Source: Pseudomonas sp. GD04091 (GTDB lineage: Bacteria > Pseudomonadota > Gammaproteobacteria > Pseudomonadales > Pseudomonadaceae). From it: DNA of 64,000 nucleotides. Under the pieces are notes generated by a model. It was given only the letters and a program-made list of their open reading frames with translations, ran no database searches and had not been told where the DNA came from. A program made the position numbers and the translations under genes. This document shows positions 34,684 to 44,716 of this stretch, piece by piece; positions within the stretch are counted from its first letter, which is position 1, and every line of letters starts with the position of its first letter. The stretch lies in assembly GCF_029836165.1 (NCBI RefSeq), contig NZ_JAOEBG010000013.1, positions 1 through 64,000 of the forward strand. The letters are read 5' to 3'.

Positions 34684-36093
34684 ATGAGCGATAGAATCCC
34701 CTTCCGAGTCATCGAGATTGCCCCTGCCGCCCCGCAAAAGAGCAAAAGCCATGCGGATGGCGGCATTCATACGCGCAGCTTCACCGGTTTCTACCGCAAC
34801 CTGCGCATCGCCTTCGCCGGCTTGCTGTTCGCGCTGTTCTTCGGCACGGCCTGGTTGCAGTGGAACGGCCGCCAGGCCGTGCTCTGGGACCTGGCCGACA
34901 GCAAGTTCCACATCTTCGGCGCGACCTTCTGGCCCCAGGACTTCATCCTGCTGTCGGCGCTGCTGATCATCTGCGCCTTCGGCCTGTTCGCCATCACCGT
35001 GTTCGCCGGCCGCGTCTGGTGCGGCTACAGCTGCCCGCAGAGCACCTGGACCTGGCTGTTCATGTGGTGCGAAAAGATCGCCGAGGGCGATCGCAACCAA
35101 CGCATCAAGCTGGCCGCCGCCCCCTGGGGCGTGGAGAAGATCGCCCGGCGCGGCTTCAAGCATGGCCTGTGGCTGGCCATCGGCCTGCTCACCGGGCTGA
35201 CCTTCGTCGGCTACTTCACCCCGATCCGTCCGCTGGCCGCCGAGCTGTTCAGCTTCGAGTTGGGCGGCGTGGCACTGTTCTGGATCCTGTTCTTCACCGC
35301 CGCCACCTACCTCAACGCCGGCTGGCTGCGCGAAGCGGTGTGCATGCACATGTGCCCCTACGCACGGTTCCAGAGCGTGATGTTCGACAAGGACACCCTG
35401 GCGGTGGCCTACGACCCCAGCCGCGGTGAGGCGCGCGGCCCGCGCAAGAAAGGCAGCGACCCGCGCAGCCAGGGCCTGGGCGACTGCATCGACTGCACCC
35501 TGTGCGTGCAGGTGTGCCCGACCGGCATCGACATTCGCGACGGCCTGCAGATGGCCTGCATCGGCTGCGCCGCGTGCATCGACGCCTGTGACGGGGTGAT
35601 GGACAAGATGAACTACGCCCGCGGCCTGATCGGCTACAAGTCCGAGCACAACCTGCAAGGCGGCAGGACCCACTGGCTGCGCCCCCGCCTGCTGGGCTAC
35701 GCCGCCGCCCTGGTGGTGATGATCGGCGCCCTGGTGGTCGCCCTGCAGATGCGCCCGATGGTGTCGATGGACGTGATCAAGGACCGTGGCCTGTTCCGCG
35801 AGAATGCCCTGGGCCAGATCGAGAACATCTACCTGCTCAAGATCATCAACAAGACCCAGGAACCCCAGCACTATCGCCTGCGCCTGGTGGACGCCGACGG
35901 TTTCGAGCTGCACGGGCGCACCGACTTCACCCTCGCCGCCGGCGAGATGAGCGAGCTGCCGGTCTCGGTGGCGATGCTCGCCGACCGCCCGGCCAGCAGT
36001 TCCCAGGAACTGACCTTCGAGATCCAGGACAGCGACCAGCCAGGCGTACGCGGCACCGCGCGCAGCCGTTTCGTCGCGCCGATGAATCGCTGA
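34684..36093 (+). CDS. ccoG: Cytochrome c oxidase accessory protein CcoG (FixG/RdxA)
   Basis: A 469-residue inner-membrane iron-sulfur protein that helps assemble the copper centre of cbb3 oxidase. The N-terminal part has membrane helices and the conserved WCGYSCPQSTWTWLF. Two 4Fe-4S ferredoxin motifs follow (CIDCTLCVQVCP and CIGCAACIDAC, about residues 265-305). A last helix and a periplasmic immunoglobulin-like domain (LLKIINKTQEPQHYRLRL) end the protein. It lies apart from ccoNOPQ and ccoHIS, none of which is in the window. No clear Anr box (TTGAT-N4-ATCAA) was seen upstream. Confidence 0.92.
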   Translation: MSDRIPFRVIEIAPAAPQKSKSHADGGIHTRSFTGFYRNLRIAFAGLLFALFFGTAWLQWNGRQAVLWDLADSKFHIFGATFWPQDFILLSALLIICAFGLFAITVFAGRVWCGYSCPQSTWTWLFMWCEKIAEGDRNQRIKLAAAPWGVEKIARRGFKHGLWLAIGLLTGLTFVGYFTPIRPLAAELFSFELGGVALFWILFFTAATYLNAGWLREAVCMHMCPYARFQSVMFDKDTLAVAYDPSRGEARGPRKKGSDPRSQGLGDCIDCTLCVQVCPTGIDIRDGLQMACIGCAACIDACDGVMDKMNYARGLIGYKSEHNLQGGRTHWLRPRLLGYAAALVVMIGALVVALQMRPMVSMDVIKDRGLFRENALGQIENIYLLKIINKTQEPQHYRLRLVDADGFELHGRTDFTLAAGEMSELPVSVAMLADRPASSSQELTFEIQDSDQPGVRGTARSRFVAPMNR

Positions 36094-36132
36094 TCCCTTA
36101 CACTGACCTTCACCTTGCCTGCCAAAGCCATA

Positions 36133-37542
36133 ATGAAACGCTACGAACGATTCGCCGACGACATTGCCGAACTGATCCGCTCCGGGGTGCTTGGCCCCGG
36201 CCAGCGCGTGCCTTCGGTACGCTATGCCAGCCAGACCCACGGGGTCAGCCCGTCCACGGTGTTCCAGGCCTATTACCTGCTGGAACGCCGAGGCCTGATC
36301 CGAGCCCGGCCGCGCTCGGGCTATTTCGTCAATGCCCACGCCCCACGCCCGTTCAGCGAACCACAGGCGCAGGCACCGGCCACCGAGTCCACCGACGTGG
36401 ACGTGAGCGGGCTGGTGTTCTCGATCCTCGACTCGATCAAGGATCCGCACACCGTGCCGTTCGGCTCGGCCTTCCCCAGCCCCACCCTGTTCCCCCTGCA
36501 GCGCCTGGCCCGCTCCCTGGCCAGCGCCAGCCGGGCCATGGACCCGCGCATGGTGGTCACTGACCTGTCGCCGGGCAACCCGCAACTGCGCCGGCAGATC
36601 GCCCTGCGCTACATGGTTGCCGGGCTGATGCTGCCGATGGAGGAACTGCTGATCACCAACGGTGCGCTGGAAGCGCTGAACCTGTGCCTGCAGGCCGTCA
36701 CCCAGCCAGGCGACCTGGTGGCCATCGAGGCCCCCGCCTTCTATGCCTGCCTGCAGGTGCTCGAGCGCCTCAAGCTCAAGGCCGTGGAGATTCCGGTACA
36801 TCCACGCGAGGGCATGGACCTGGGCGTGCTCGCCCAGACCCTGGAGAAACATCCGGTCAAGGCCGTCTGGTGCATGACCAACTTCCAGAACCCGGTGGGC
36901 GCCAGCATGCCGGAAGCGAAGAAGCAGGCGCTGGTCGAACTGCTGCGCCGTCACCAGGTGCCGTTGATCGAAGACGACGTCTATGCCGAACTGTACTACT
37001 CGCAGCAAGCCCCAAAACCGGCCAAGGCGTTCGATACCGAAGGCCTGGTGATGCATTGCGGCTCCTTCGCCAAGAGCCTGGCTCCGGGTTATCGCATCGG
37101 CTGGGTCGCCGCCGGGCGCTTCGCGCAGAAGATCGAACGGCTCAAACTGATGACCTCGCTGTGCGCCTCGATGCCTGCCCAGGCCGCGATCGCCGACTAT
37201 CTGCAGCACGGGGGTTATGACCGCCATCTGCGCAAACTGCGCTATGCGCTCGAAGGTCAGCAGGCCAACATGCTCGCCGCCATCGCCCGCCACTTCCCGG
37301 CACAGACCCGCGTCAGCCGGCCGGACGGCGGCTATTTCCTGTGGCTGGAGCTGCCCGAACAGATGGACGCGCTGAAGCTGTTCCACATGGCCCTGGCCCA
37401 GGGCATCAGCATCGCGCCCGGACCGATCTTTTCGCCGACCCGGCGCTTTGGCAACTGCATTCGCCTGAACTACGGCAGCCCATGGGGCGATGGCGCGGAA
37501 CAGGCCATGGAAACACTGGGGCGAATTGTGCGCTCGTTCTAG
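36133..37542 (+). CDS. MocR-type GntR regulator with aminotransferase domain
   Basis: A 469-residue PLP-dependent transcription factor. The GntR winged helix covers residues 1-75 (ELIRSGVLGPGQRVPSVRYASQTHGVSPSTV, over three helices). The fold-type-I aminotransferase domain contains LITNGALEALNLCLQ, TNFQNPVGASMP, the PLP-site IEDDVYAEL and the Schiff-base lysine in CGSFAKSLAPGYRIGW. The start ATG 36133 gives the usual MKRYERFADDIAELI. Its target gene and amino-compound effector are unknown. Confidence 0.9.
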   Translation: MKRYERFADDIAELIRSGVLGPGQRVPSVRYASQTHGVSPSTVFQAYYLLERRGLIRARPRSGYFVNAHAPRPFSEPQAQAPATESTDVDVSGLVFSILDSIKDPHTVPFGSAFPSPTLFPLQRLARSLASASRAMDPRMVVTDLSPGNPQLRRQIALRYMVAGLMLPMEELLITNGALEALNLCLQAVTQPGDLVAIEAPAFYACLQVLERLKLKAVEIPVHPREGMDLGVLAQTLEKHPVKAVWCMTNFQNPVGASMPEAKKQALVELLRRHQVPLIEDDVYAELYYSQQAPKPAKAFDTEGLVMHCGSFAKSLAPGYRIGWVAAGRFAQKIERLKLMTSLCASMPAQAAIADYLQHGGYDRHLRKLRYALEGQQANMLAAIARHFPAQTRVSRPDGGYFLWLELPEQMDALKLFHMALAQGISIAPGPIFSPTRRFGNCIRLNYGSPWGDGAEQAMETLGRIVRSF

Positions 37543-37607
37543 CGACGGCATGGCGGGCAATCCACGGCGCGGTTATAGTTTCGCGACCGGCCGATTGGAT
37601 CCAGCCT

Positions 37608-39683
37608 ATGTCCAGCACACCCTCATCCGAACAACTGCAGGCGCGTATCGACGAACTCGAAGCCCGGCTGGCCAGACGCGACCTGGAGCTGGACTGTTTC
37701 CAGCTCTTGCGCAGCCACATGGCCGAAGGTTTCTGCGTGTTGGAGATGCTCGATGGCCCTGGCGGGCCACTGAGCGACTACCGCTACCTGCTCAGCAACG
37801 ACGCCTGCCTACAGCACACCGCGCATGGCAAGCAGATGGGGCAGACGGTTCGCGAGCTCATCCCGGAAGAGGCCGATGCCTGGGTCTCGCGCTTTGCCGA
37901 GGTCGTGCGTACGGGGCGCCCGAGCCATTTCGAACAACGGCTGAAGGTCACCGACCGCCTGCTCACCCTCTCGGCCCACCGCCTCGGCCCTGCCAACGAC
38001 CGGCGCGTGGCCGTGCTGTTCACCGGAGTCCCGGCCAGCGAGCAGGCCCGCAACCTGCTGCTCGAACGCGCAAACAAGCGCGTGGGCGAAACCGAGTTGA
38101 ACAACAAGCTGCTCGGCGAACTGGTCGACCACAGCCTCGCCAATGTGTTCGCCGCGGACAGCAACATGCGCCTGGTGGCCATCAACCGAACGGCGCGCGA
38201 GACCTTCGAGCGCCTGCACAGCTTCACGCCCAAGATCGGCGACTACGTCCCGCACATCCTCGACCGGCAGCCGGAGATCATGGCCAAGCTGGAACCCGTG
38301 TGGCCAAGGATGCTGGCAGGCGAGGCGCTCGTCGAAACGGTGACCCTGGGCCCGCGTGACGCGCCACGCCACTACGATATGCGCTACAACCCGCTGCTCG
38401 ATAGCGATGGTCGGCTTCAGGGTGGCTACCTGTTCGCCTACGACATCACCGAGCGGGTCAAGGAGCAGGAGCGCCTGCGCCAGACCGAGGAAGCCTTGCG
38501 TCAGTCGCAGAAGATGGAAGCCATCGGCCAGCTGACCGGCGGCATTGCCCACGACTTCAACAACCTGCTGGGCGGCATTCTCGGCGCGCTGGAGCTGGCG
38601 GACAAACGGCTGGTCCAGGGGCGTCAGCAGGACAGCCGGCACATGCTCGGCATCGTCCGGCAGAATGCCTCGCGCGCGGCCTCGCTGATTCAGCGCCTGC
38701 TGGCCTTCGCCCGTCAGCAGACACTGCTGCCCCAGCCCGTGGACGTGCATCACCTGGTTGCCAGCATGCACGAGCTGATCCAGAGCTCCATCGATTCGCA
38801 CATCGCCTTCGTCGACGCGACCCTCGCCGGTCAATGGCTCATCCGGGTGGACCCGCCCCAGCTCGAGAGCACCCTGCTCAACCTGTGCATCAATGCCCGG
38901 GACTCCATGACACGGGGCGGCACCTTGCGCATCGGCTGCAACAATTGCACCCTCGACGCCGCCCAGGCCGCCGAGCTTCAACTGCCCCCCGGGCAATACC
39001 TGCACATCCAGGTCGACGACACCGGCTGCGGCATGCCTGAAGAGGTCACTGCGCGCGCCATCGAGCCGTTCTTCACCACCAAGCCTCTGGGGCAAGGCAC
39101 GGGCCTGGGCCTGTCCATGGCCTACGGCTTCGTACGGCAGTCGGCGGGCCAGCTGCTCATTGACAGCCAACCAGGTCACGGCACCCGGATTCACCTGTAT
39201 CTGCCCCGAGATCCGCAAAGTCCTTCGTCGCCACCGGTTGCCGTGGTCACGCCCGATAGCCCGAAACCCCATCGCCTGCGCGCCCCCCTGCTGCTCGTGG
39301 AGGACCAACCGACACTGCGCCTGGTGATCCGCGATGTGCTCGAGGAGCAAGGCTTCGAGGTCCAGGCATTCGACAGCGGCCATGCCGCGCTGCGCGCACT
39401 TGGCAAGGGCACGCAGCCAGGATTGCTGATCATCGACATCGGATTGCCGGGCGACGTCGATGGCTATCAGGTCGCCAACGCCTATCGCGCCCTAGACGAA
39501 CAACTGCCCATTCTGTTCATCACAGGCTACGACGGAGCCATCGACAGCCACGCCTTGCGCTCTGCGCAGCACACTGCACTGTTGCACAAACCCTTCGAAC
39601 TGGCGCTGTTGTCCGCCCAGGTCGAGCAGCTGCTGAGCCTGGCCGACGCGACACGCGGGCCTGATGACCCCGCACGGCGATAA
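37608..39683 (+). CDS. Hybrid sensor histidine kinase (PAS-HK-REC), copy 1 of 3
   Basis: A 691-residue cytoplasmic hybrid kinase. It has a short coiled coil (residues 8-35), a PAS domain (about 30-145), a second PAS (165-290), and a dimerisation helix with phospho-acceptor His 315 in GQLTGGIAHDFNNLLGG. The HATPase domain shows N box LNLCINARDSM, G1 DTGCGM, F box FFTTKPLGQGTGLGLSM. The C-terminal receiver has Asp 610 in IIDIGLPG and Lys in LHKPF. There is no membrane segment, so the signal is probably cytoplasmic. It is the first of three tandem paralogues. Confidence 0.9.
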   Translation: MSSTPSSEQLQARIDELEARLARRDLELDCFQLLRSHMAEGFCVLEMLDGPGGPLSDYRYLLSNDACLQHTAHGKQMGQTVRELIPEEADAWVSRFAEVVRTGRPSHFEQRLKVTDRLLTLSAHRLGPANDRRVAVLFTGVPASEQARNLLLERANKRVGETELNNKLLGELVDHSLANVFAADSNMRLVAINRTARETFERLHSFTPKIGDYVPHILDRQPEIMAKLEPVWPRMLAGEALVETVTLGPRDAPRHYDMRYNPLLDSDGRLQGGYLFAYDITERVKEQERLRQTEEALRQSQKMEAIGQLTGGIAHDFNNLLGGILGALELADKRLVQGRQQDSRHMLGIVRQNASRAASLIQRLLAFARQQTLLPQPVDVHHLVASMHELIQSSIDSHIAFVDATLAGQWLIRVDPPQLESTLLNLCINARDSMTRGGTLRIGCNNCTLDAAQAAELQLPPGQYLHIQVDDTGCGMPEEVTARAIEPFFTTKPLGQGTGLGLSMAYGFVRQSAGQLLIDSQPGHGTRIHLYLPRDPQSPSSPPVAVVTPDSPKPHRLRAPLLLVEDQPTLRLVIRDVLEEQGFEVQAFDSGHAALRALGKGTQPGLLIIDIGLPGDVDGYQVANAYRALDEQLPILFITGYDGAIDSHALRSAQHTALLHKPFELALLSAQVEQLLSLADATRGPDDPARR

Positions 39684-39723
39684 CAGACGATCACTGCTTT
39701 TCTCCCTTGCAACGGATGCCCGC

Positions 39724-41841
39724 ATGCCCTCTCGTGAATTGCAGTCCCTGCGCCAGGAAGTCGAACACCTGCGCCAACGCAACGCCCTGCTGGAGGCAAG
39801 GCTGAGCGCGCCTGAACAGGATGATCCGCACCTGTTGCGCTGCCTCTTCGACACCATGGACGAAGGGTTCTGTGTCATCGAGTTCTTCGACGGCCCCCAT
39901 GGCCCGCTCAGTGACTACGTGCATGTCGTGGCGAATCCGGCTTATGCACGGTATGCCGGAATACCCGATGTGGTCGGACAGACACTGCGCCAGATCGCCC
40001 CGGAGGAAACGAGCAATTGGCTCGCGCGCTATGGCGAGGTCCTGCGAACCGGCCAGCCCCTGCATTTCGAGCAGGAACTGGTGGCAACGGGACGGGTGCT
40101 CTTGGTCACCACGTTCCGCATCGGAACGGCCGAGCGTCGACAGGTGGCGGTGCTGTTCACCGACGTCACCGAGCGGCGGCGCGCCGAACTTGCCCTGCGA
40201 CAGCTCAACGAGCAGCTCGAGCGGCGGGTGAACGCGACCCTGGCCGAACGCGCCCTGCTCGCCGAGCTGGTGGAGCACTGTGTCGCCCGCGTCCAGGTCA
40301 TGGACCGGTCACTGCGCTTTCTCGCGTTGAACGCGCGTGCGGTCAAGGACTTCGAGTACTTGTTCGGGCGTCGCGTGCAAGCCGGTGACAGCTTGCTCGA
40401 GTGCATGGACGGATTCCCCGAGGAATGCGCCAGGTCGGTGGCCTCATGGCGCCGGGCGCTGGACGGCGAAAGCTTCACCGAAGTGATCGAGTATGGGCGC
40501 GGCGATGCCACGCGCCACTTCGAACTGCGTTTCACCCCGCTGCGTGACACGGCGGGTGAAGTGAGCGGTGCCTATCTGTTCATCTACGACATCAGCCATC
40601 AGGTCGAGGAGCAACAGCGCCTGCTGCAGACCGAAGAGGCCTTGCGCCAGGCGCAGAAAATGGAGGCCGTGGGCCAGCTGACCGGCGGCATCGCCCATGA
40701 CTTCAACAACCTGCTCGCTGGCATCCTCGGCGCCCAGAAGCTGATCCGCCGCCGCCTCGAACAAGGCCGCCATGCCGAGGTTCCGACATTGCTCAACGCC
40801 GCCTGCGACTCGGCGCAGCGCGCCGCCACCCTGGTACAACGCCTGCTGGCGTTTTCTCGCCGCCAGACCCTGCAACCACGGGCCACCCGACTGAGCACGC
40901 TGGTCGAAGGCATGACAGAGCTGATCAGCCGCAGCGTCGGTCCGAGCATCGAGGTGCGTGCGCACTTCGCACAGGAACAGGGCACAGCCTTCATCGATCC
41001 GCCGCAGCTGGAAAGCGCCCTGCTCAACCTGTGCCTCAATGCCCGCGATGCCATGCCAGGCGGCGGCCGCATCGACATCAGCTGCACGACACTGCGGTTG
41101 ACCGACGAAGCGGCCCGGGCCGTTGCGCTCCCCAGCGGCACGTACTTGCGTCTCAGCGTCCTGGACTGCGGGGGGGGGATGCCACCCGAGGTGGTCTCAC
41201 GGGCCTGCGAGCCGTTCTTCAGCACCAAGCCGCCGGGACGCAACAGCGGTCTGGGGCTGTCGATGGTCTACGGATTCATCCGCCAGTCGGGCGGGCAGTT
41301 GCATATCCAGTCCGCCCCCGGCGTGGGCACTTCGGTTCACCTCTATCTACCCTGTCACGACGATACTCCGCCAGCACGGCAAGACGCCTGGCCCAAGGCG
41401 CCGGAGCCAGTGCGCAAACCTGGCGGACGGGTCCTGCTGGTTGAAGACCAGCCGGCCATGCGCCTGGTGATCACCGAGGCGCTCGAAGAGCTGGGACATC
41501 GGGTCGAGAGCCATGCCAGCGGCCCCGCCGCGCTCGGCAGTGCTTTTCAGTTCGACCTGCTGATCACCGACATCGGGCTGCCCGGCGGACTCGACGGACA
41601 TCAGGTGGCGCGAGCCTTCAGAGCGCGCAGCCCGGCCGTACCGATCCTGTTCATCACCGGCTACGATCCCAGCGTTGTCCTGAGCGACAACCCGCTGCCG
41701 GCAGGCGCCCGGATCCTGACCAAGCCCTTCCCGCTCGAAGCGCTGATCGAGCAGGTCGATCAGTTGCTGGAAGCCGCCGCCCCCCCTTTACAGGCAAGGA
41801 GCCACATCGATGCAGCCGCACCCGCAAAACCGATCCCATGA
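39724..41841 (+). CDS. Hybrid sensor histidine kinase (PAS-HK-REC), copy 2 of 3
   Basis: A 705-residue paralogue of the preceding kinase with the same order of domains: coiled coil, two PAS domains, His 325 (GQLTGGIAHDFNNLLAG), HATPase (LCLNARDAM, FFSTKPPGRNSGLGLSM), and receiver with Asp 616 in LLITDIGLPG. The start MPSREL at 39724 lines up with the coiled coil of the other copies. An ATG at 39664, overlapping copy 1 by 20 bases, is possible but lacks a ribosome site. In the F/G2 box GQGTGLGL is changed to GRNSGLGL. Its last 32 bases overlap copy 3. Confidence 0.88.
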   Translation: MPSRELQSLRQEVEHLRQRNALLEARLSAPEQDDPHLLRCLFDTMDEGFCVIEFFDGPHGPLSDYVHVVANPAYARYAGIPDVVGQTLRQIAPEETSNWLARYGEVLRTGQPLHFEQELVATGRVLLVTTFRIGTAERRQVAVLFTDVTERRRAELALRQLNEQLERRVNATLAERALLAELVEHCVARVQVMDRSLRFLALNARAVKDFEYLFGRRVQAGDSLLECMDGFPEECARSVASWRRALDGESFTEVIEYGRGDATRHFELRFTPLRDTAGEVSGAYLFIYDISHQVEEQQRLLQTEEALRQAQKMEAVGQLTGGIAHDFNNLLAGILGAQKLIRRRLEQGRHAEVPTLLNAACDSAQRAATLVQRLLAFSRRQTLQPRATRLSTLVEGMTELISRSVGPSIEVRAHFAQEQGTAFIDPPQLESALLNLCLNARDAMPGGGRIDISCTTLRLTDEAARAVALPSGTYLRLSVLDCGGGMPPEVVSRACEPFFSTKPPGRNSGLGLSMVYGFIRQSGGQLHIQSAPGVGTSVHLYLPCHDDTPPARQDAWPKAPEPVRKPGGRVLLVEDQPAMRLVITEALEELGHRVESHASGPAALGSAFQFDLLITDIGLPGGLDGHQVARAFRARSPAVPILFITGYDPSVVLSDNPLPAGARILTKPFPLEALIEQVDQLLEAAAPPLQARSHIDAAAPAKPIP

Positions 41842-43900
41842 TGAGCTGCACGCCCTGCGCCAGGCGCTGCGCGAAGAACAGCAACGGAGCGCGCGGCTGA
41901 CCCAGGACCTTGAGCGACTGCATGAGCGGATCCAGGAAGCCGAGCGCTACCGCTTCCTGTTCGAGACCATGGAAGAGGGTTTCTGCATCATCCAGTTCAT
42001 CGATGGCCCCGACGGCCCCTTCAGCGACTACCTGCACCTGATGGCCAACCCGGCCTATTGCCGTCATGCCGGCCTGACCAACGTGGTGGGCCGCACGTTA
42101 AGGGAAGTCATCCCCGACGAGGCCGATATCTGGCTGGAGCGCTTCGGCAACGTCGAGCGCACGGGCGAGCCAACCTACTTCGAACACGAACTGTTCGCCA
42201 CCGACCGCTGCCTTGGCCTGGCGGCCATCCGGGTCGAGCCCGCCGAGAACCACCAGGTGGCGGTGATCTTTCGCGACGTGACCGCGCGCAAGCGTGCCGA
42301 AACCGCGCTGCAGGCGCTCAATACTCAGCTGGAGCAGCGCATCGCCGAGGCCGTCGCCGAGCGCAAGCTGCTCGCCGACCTGGTCGACGGCAGCGTCGCC
42401 TGCGTCCAGGTCGTCGACGCGCAACTGCGCTGGCTGGCCATCAACACGGCCACCCGCGCCGAGTTCACGCGACTCTTCGGCTTCGAGCCCGAGATCGGGG
42501 CATCGCTGCTGGACGAGTTCGCCGCCGACACGAGCGACTGCCAACGCTCACTGGCGCTCTGGCGCAAGGCGCTGACCGGCGATGCGTTCATCGAGGTCGC
42601 CGCGTTCGGCCAGGACCAGGCGCTGCGCCATTATGAAATGCGCTTCGCCCCCTTGCTGGATGACCAGGGCGGGGTGTTCGGTGCCTACCTGTTCGCCTAC
42701 GACATCAGTGAACGGATAGCGGAGCAGCAGCGCCTGGAGAGGGCCGAGCAGGCCTTGCGCCAAGCCCAGAAGATGGAAGCCATCGGCCAGCTGACCGGCG
42801 GTGTCGCCCATGACTTCAACAACCTGCTGGGCGGCATGCTCGGCGCGCTGGAACTGGCCAGCCAGCGCCTGCGCGCAAAACGCTACAGCAACCTGGCACC
42901 GTTGCTGGGCAGCGCCCAGGATGCCGCGCAGCGGGCCGCGGCACTGGTGCACCGGTTGCTGGCGTTCTCCCGGCAACAGACCTTGCAGCCCATGCCCACT
43001 TCGGTCGACGCACTGGTCACCGGCATGCGCGAGCTGGTCGCTCGCACTGTCGGCCCGCACATCGCGCTGGACTGCCGGAGCACCCCGCATCTGTGGGAGG
43101 TACGCATCGACCCGCCACAGCTGGAAAGCGCGCTGCTCAACCTGTGCATCAATGCCCGCGATGCCATGCCCGAAGGCGGTGAGATTCGTATCGCCTCCAG
43201 CAATGTCGAGTTGAGCGAGGAACAGGCCCACCGGTTGGACCTGGACGCCGGGCATTACGTCTGCCTGAGCGTCGCTGATGACGGTTGCGGCATGGCGCCA
43301 CAGGTGGTGGCCCGAGCCATGGATCCGTTCTTCACCACCAAGCCGCTCGGCCAGGGGACCGGCCTGGGGTTGTCGATGGTGTTCGGTTTCGTACGCCAGT
43401 CCGGGGGCCAACTGCACATCGAGTCCACGCCTGGCCAGGGCACCCGCGTGCAACTGTTCCTGCCACGTCACCAGGCACAGTCGGCGCCAAATGCCGTGCC
43501 GGTCACGTCATCCCAGCCGACGGCGGATGAACGTGTCGCGGCGCGAACGATCGCGGTGGTCGAGGATGAAGTGGCCATGCGCGTGGTCATCGGCGAGGTG
43601 CTCGAGGGGCTGGGGCACCGGGTGCTGATGTTCGAGAACGGCCCGCTTGCCCTGGCGGGCCTGCAGGCATCGCCTGACCTGCTGGTCAGTGATGTCGGCC
43701 TGCCGGGAGGCCTCAACGGTCGACAACTGGCCGACGCGCTGCGCCAACGCTACCCGGGCCTGAAGGTACTGTTCGTGACCGGCTACGACGAGACCGCCGC
43801 CTTGCGCGATGGCAACCTGGCGCCAGGCATGAGCCTGCTGACCAAGCCGTTCAACCTGCGGCAGCTGACCGAGCGTGTCGCCGGCCTGCTGCGCGATTGA
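41810..43900 (+). CDS. Hybrid sensor histidine kinase (PAS-HK-REC), copy 3 of 3
   Basis: A 696-residue paralogue, starting inside the end of copy 2 with AAGGAG nine bases before the ATG. Domains are coiled coil, PAS pair, His 334 (GQLTGGVAHDFNNLLGG), HATPase (LCINARDAM, FFTTKPLGQGTGLGLSM), and receiver with Asp 628 (LLVSDVGLPG) and Lys in TKPF. As in the other copies, no DNA-binding or HPt domain is present, so output must pass through other proteins. Confidence 0.89.
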   Translation: MQPHPQNRSHDELHALRQALREEQQRSARLTQDLERLHERIQEAERYRFLFETMEEGFCIIQFIDGPDGPFSDYLHLMANPAYCRHAGLTNVVGRTLREVIPDEADIWLERFGNVERTGEPTYFEHELFATDRCLGLAAIRVEPAENHQVAVIFRDVTARKRAETALQALNTQLEQRIAEAVAERKLLADLVDGSVACVQVVDAQLRWLAINTATRAEFTRLFGFEPEIGASLLDEFAADTSDCQRSLALWRKALTGDAFIEVAAFGQDQALRHYEMRFAPLLDDQGGVFGAYLFAYDISERIAEQQRLERAEQALRQAQKMEAIGQLTGGVAHDFNNLLGGMLGALELASQRLRAKRYSNLAPLLGSAQDAAQRAAALVHRLLAFSRQQTLQPMPTSVDALVTGMRELVARTVGPHIALDCRSTPHLWEVRIDPPQLESALLNLCINARDAMPEGGEIRIASSNVELSEEQAHRLDLDAGHYVCLSVADDGCGMAPQVVARAMDPFFTTKPLGQGTGLGLSMVFGFVRQSGGQLHIESTPGQGTRVQLFLPRHQAQSAPNAVPVTSSQPTADERVAARTIAVVEDEVAMRVVIGEVLEGLGHRVLMFENGPLALAGLQASPDLLVSDVGLPGGLNGRQLADALRQRYPGLKVLFVTGYDETAALRDGNLAPGMSLLTKPFNLRQLTERVAGLLRD

Positions 43901-43911
43901 ACGGGGCGGGC

Positions 43912-44658
43912 CTAGCGCCCGCCGCCCAGGTCGATGAAACTGCCGGTCGAATAGGACGCCTTGTCCGAAAGCAGCCACAGGATCGCCTCGGCCACTTCTT
44001 CCGGGCGACCGCCGCGCCCCATGGGCAGGCCGGGCTCGAGCTTGGTGACGCGGTCGGGGTCGCCGCTCAGGGCGTGGAAGCCGGTATGGATGTAGCCCGG
44101 ACGCACGCCATTGACCCGCACCCCTTCGCCCGCCATTTCCTTGGCCAGGCCGATGGTGAAGGTATCCAGCGCGCCCTTGGAGGCGGCGTAGTCGACATAC
44201 TCGTTGGGCGAGCCCAGCCGCGCCGCGATAGACGAGACGTTGACGATCGCCCCGCCCTGCCCGCCATGGCGGCGCGCCATGCGCAGCAAGGCATGCTTGG
44301 CGCACAGCATCGGGCCGACCACATTGGTCTTCATCACTTTCAACAGGCGGAACTCGGACATCTCCTCGAGCCGACTCTGCTGACCGATGGTTCCGGCATT
44401 GTTGACCAGCGCCGTGACCGGACCCAGCTCCTGATCGACACGCTGGAACAACCGCGCCACCTCATCCTCGACGCTGGCATCGGCGCGCACGGCGATAGCC
44501 TCGGCGCCCGCTGCGCGCACCTGGGCCAGCACCGCCTCGGCGGCCTGGTCATCGGCGTGATAGTTGATGCAGATGCGGTAACCCTGTTGCGCCGCCAGCC
44601 ACGCGGTGGCGGCGCCGATGCCACGGCTGGCGCCGGTGATGACGATGACCTTGTCCAT
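43912..44658 (-). CDS. Short-chain dehydrogenase/reductase
   Basis: A 248-residue classical SDR. The NADP-type cofactor motif TGASRGIGAA at 9-18 is followed by NNAGT, catalytic Ser in NVSSIAAR and the YAASK pair. Residues VRPGYIHTGFHA and the ending TGSFIDLGGGR are usual for the family. The substrate is unknown. It runs in the same direction as the emrB operon, 58 bases downstream, and is convergent with the kinase genes. Confidence 0.9.
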   Translation of the reverse strand: MDKVIVITGASRGIGAATAWLAAQQGYRICINYHADDQAAEAVLAQVRAAGAEAIAVRADASVEDEVARLFQRVDQELGPVTALVNNAGTIGQQSRLEEMSEFRLLKVMKTNVVGPMLCAKHALLRMARRHGGQGGAIVNVSSIAARLGSPNEYVDYAASKGALDTFTIGLAKEMAGEGVRVNGVRPGYIHTGFHALSGDPDRVTKLEPGLPMGRGGRPEEVAEAILWLLSDKASYSTGSFIDLGGGR

Positions 44659-44716
44659 GAGTCTGCCAAGTAGTCGGGAAAAGGCCTACAAGGTTAGGGG
44701 AAAAGCATCAGCGTGA

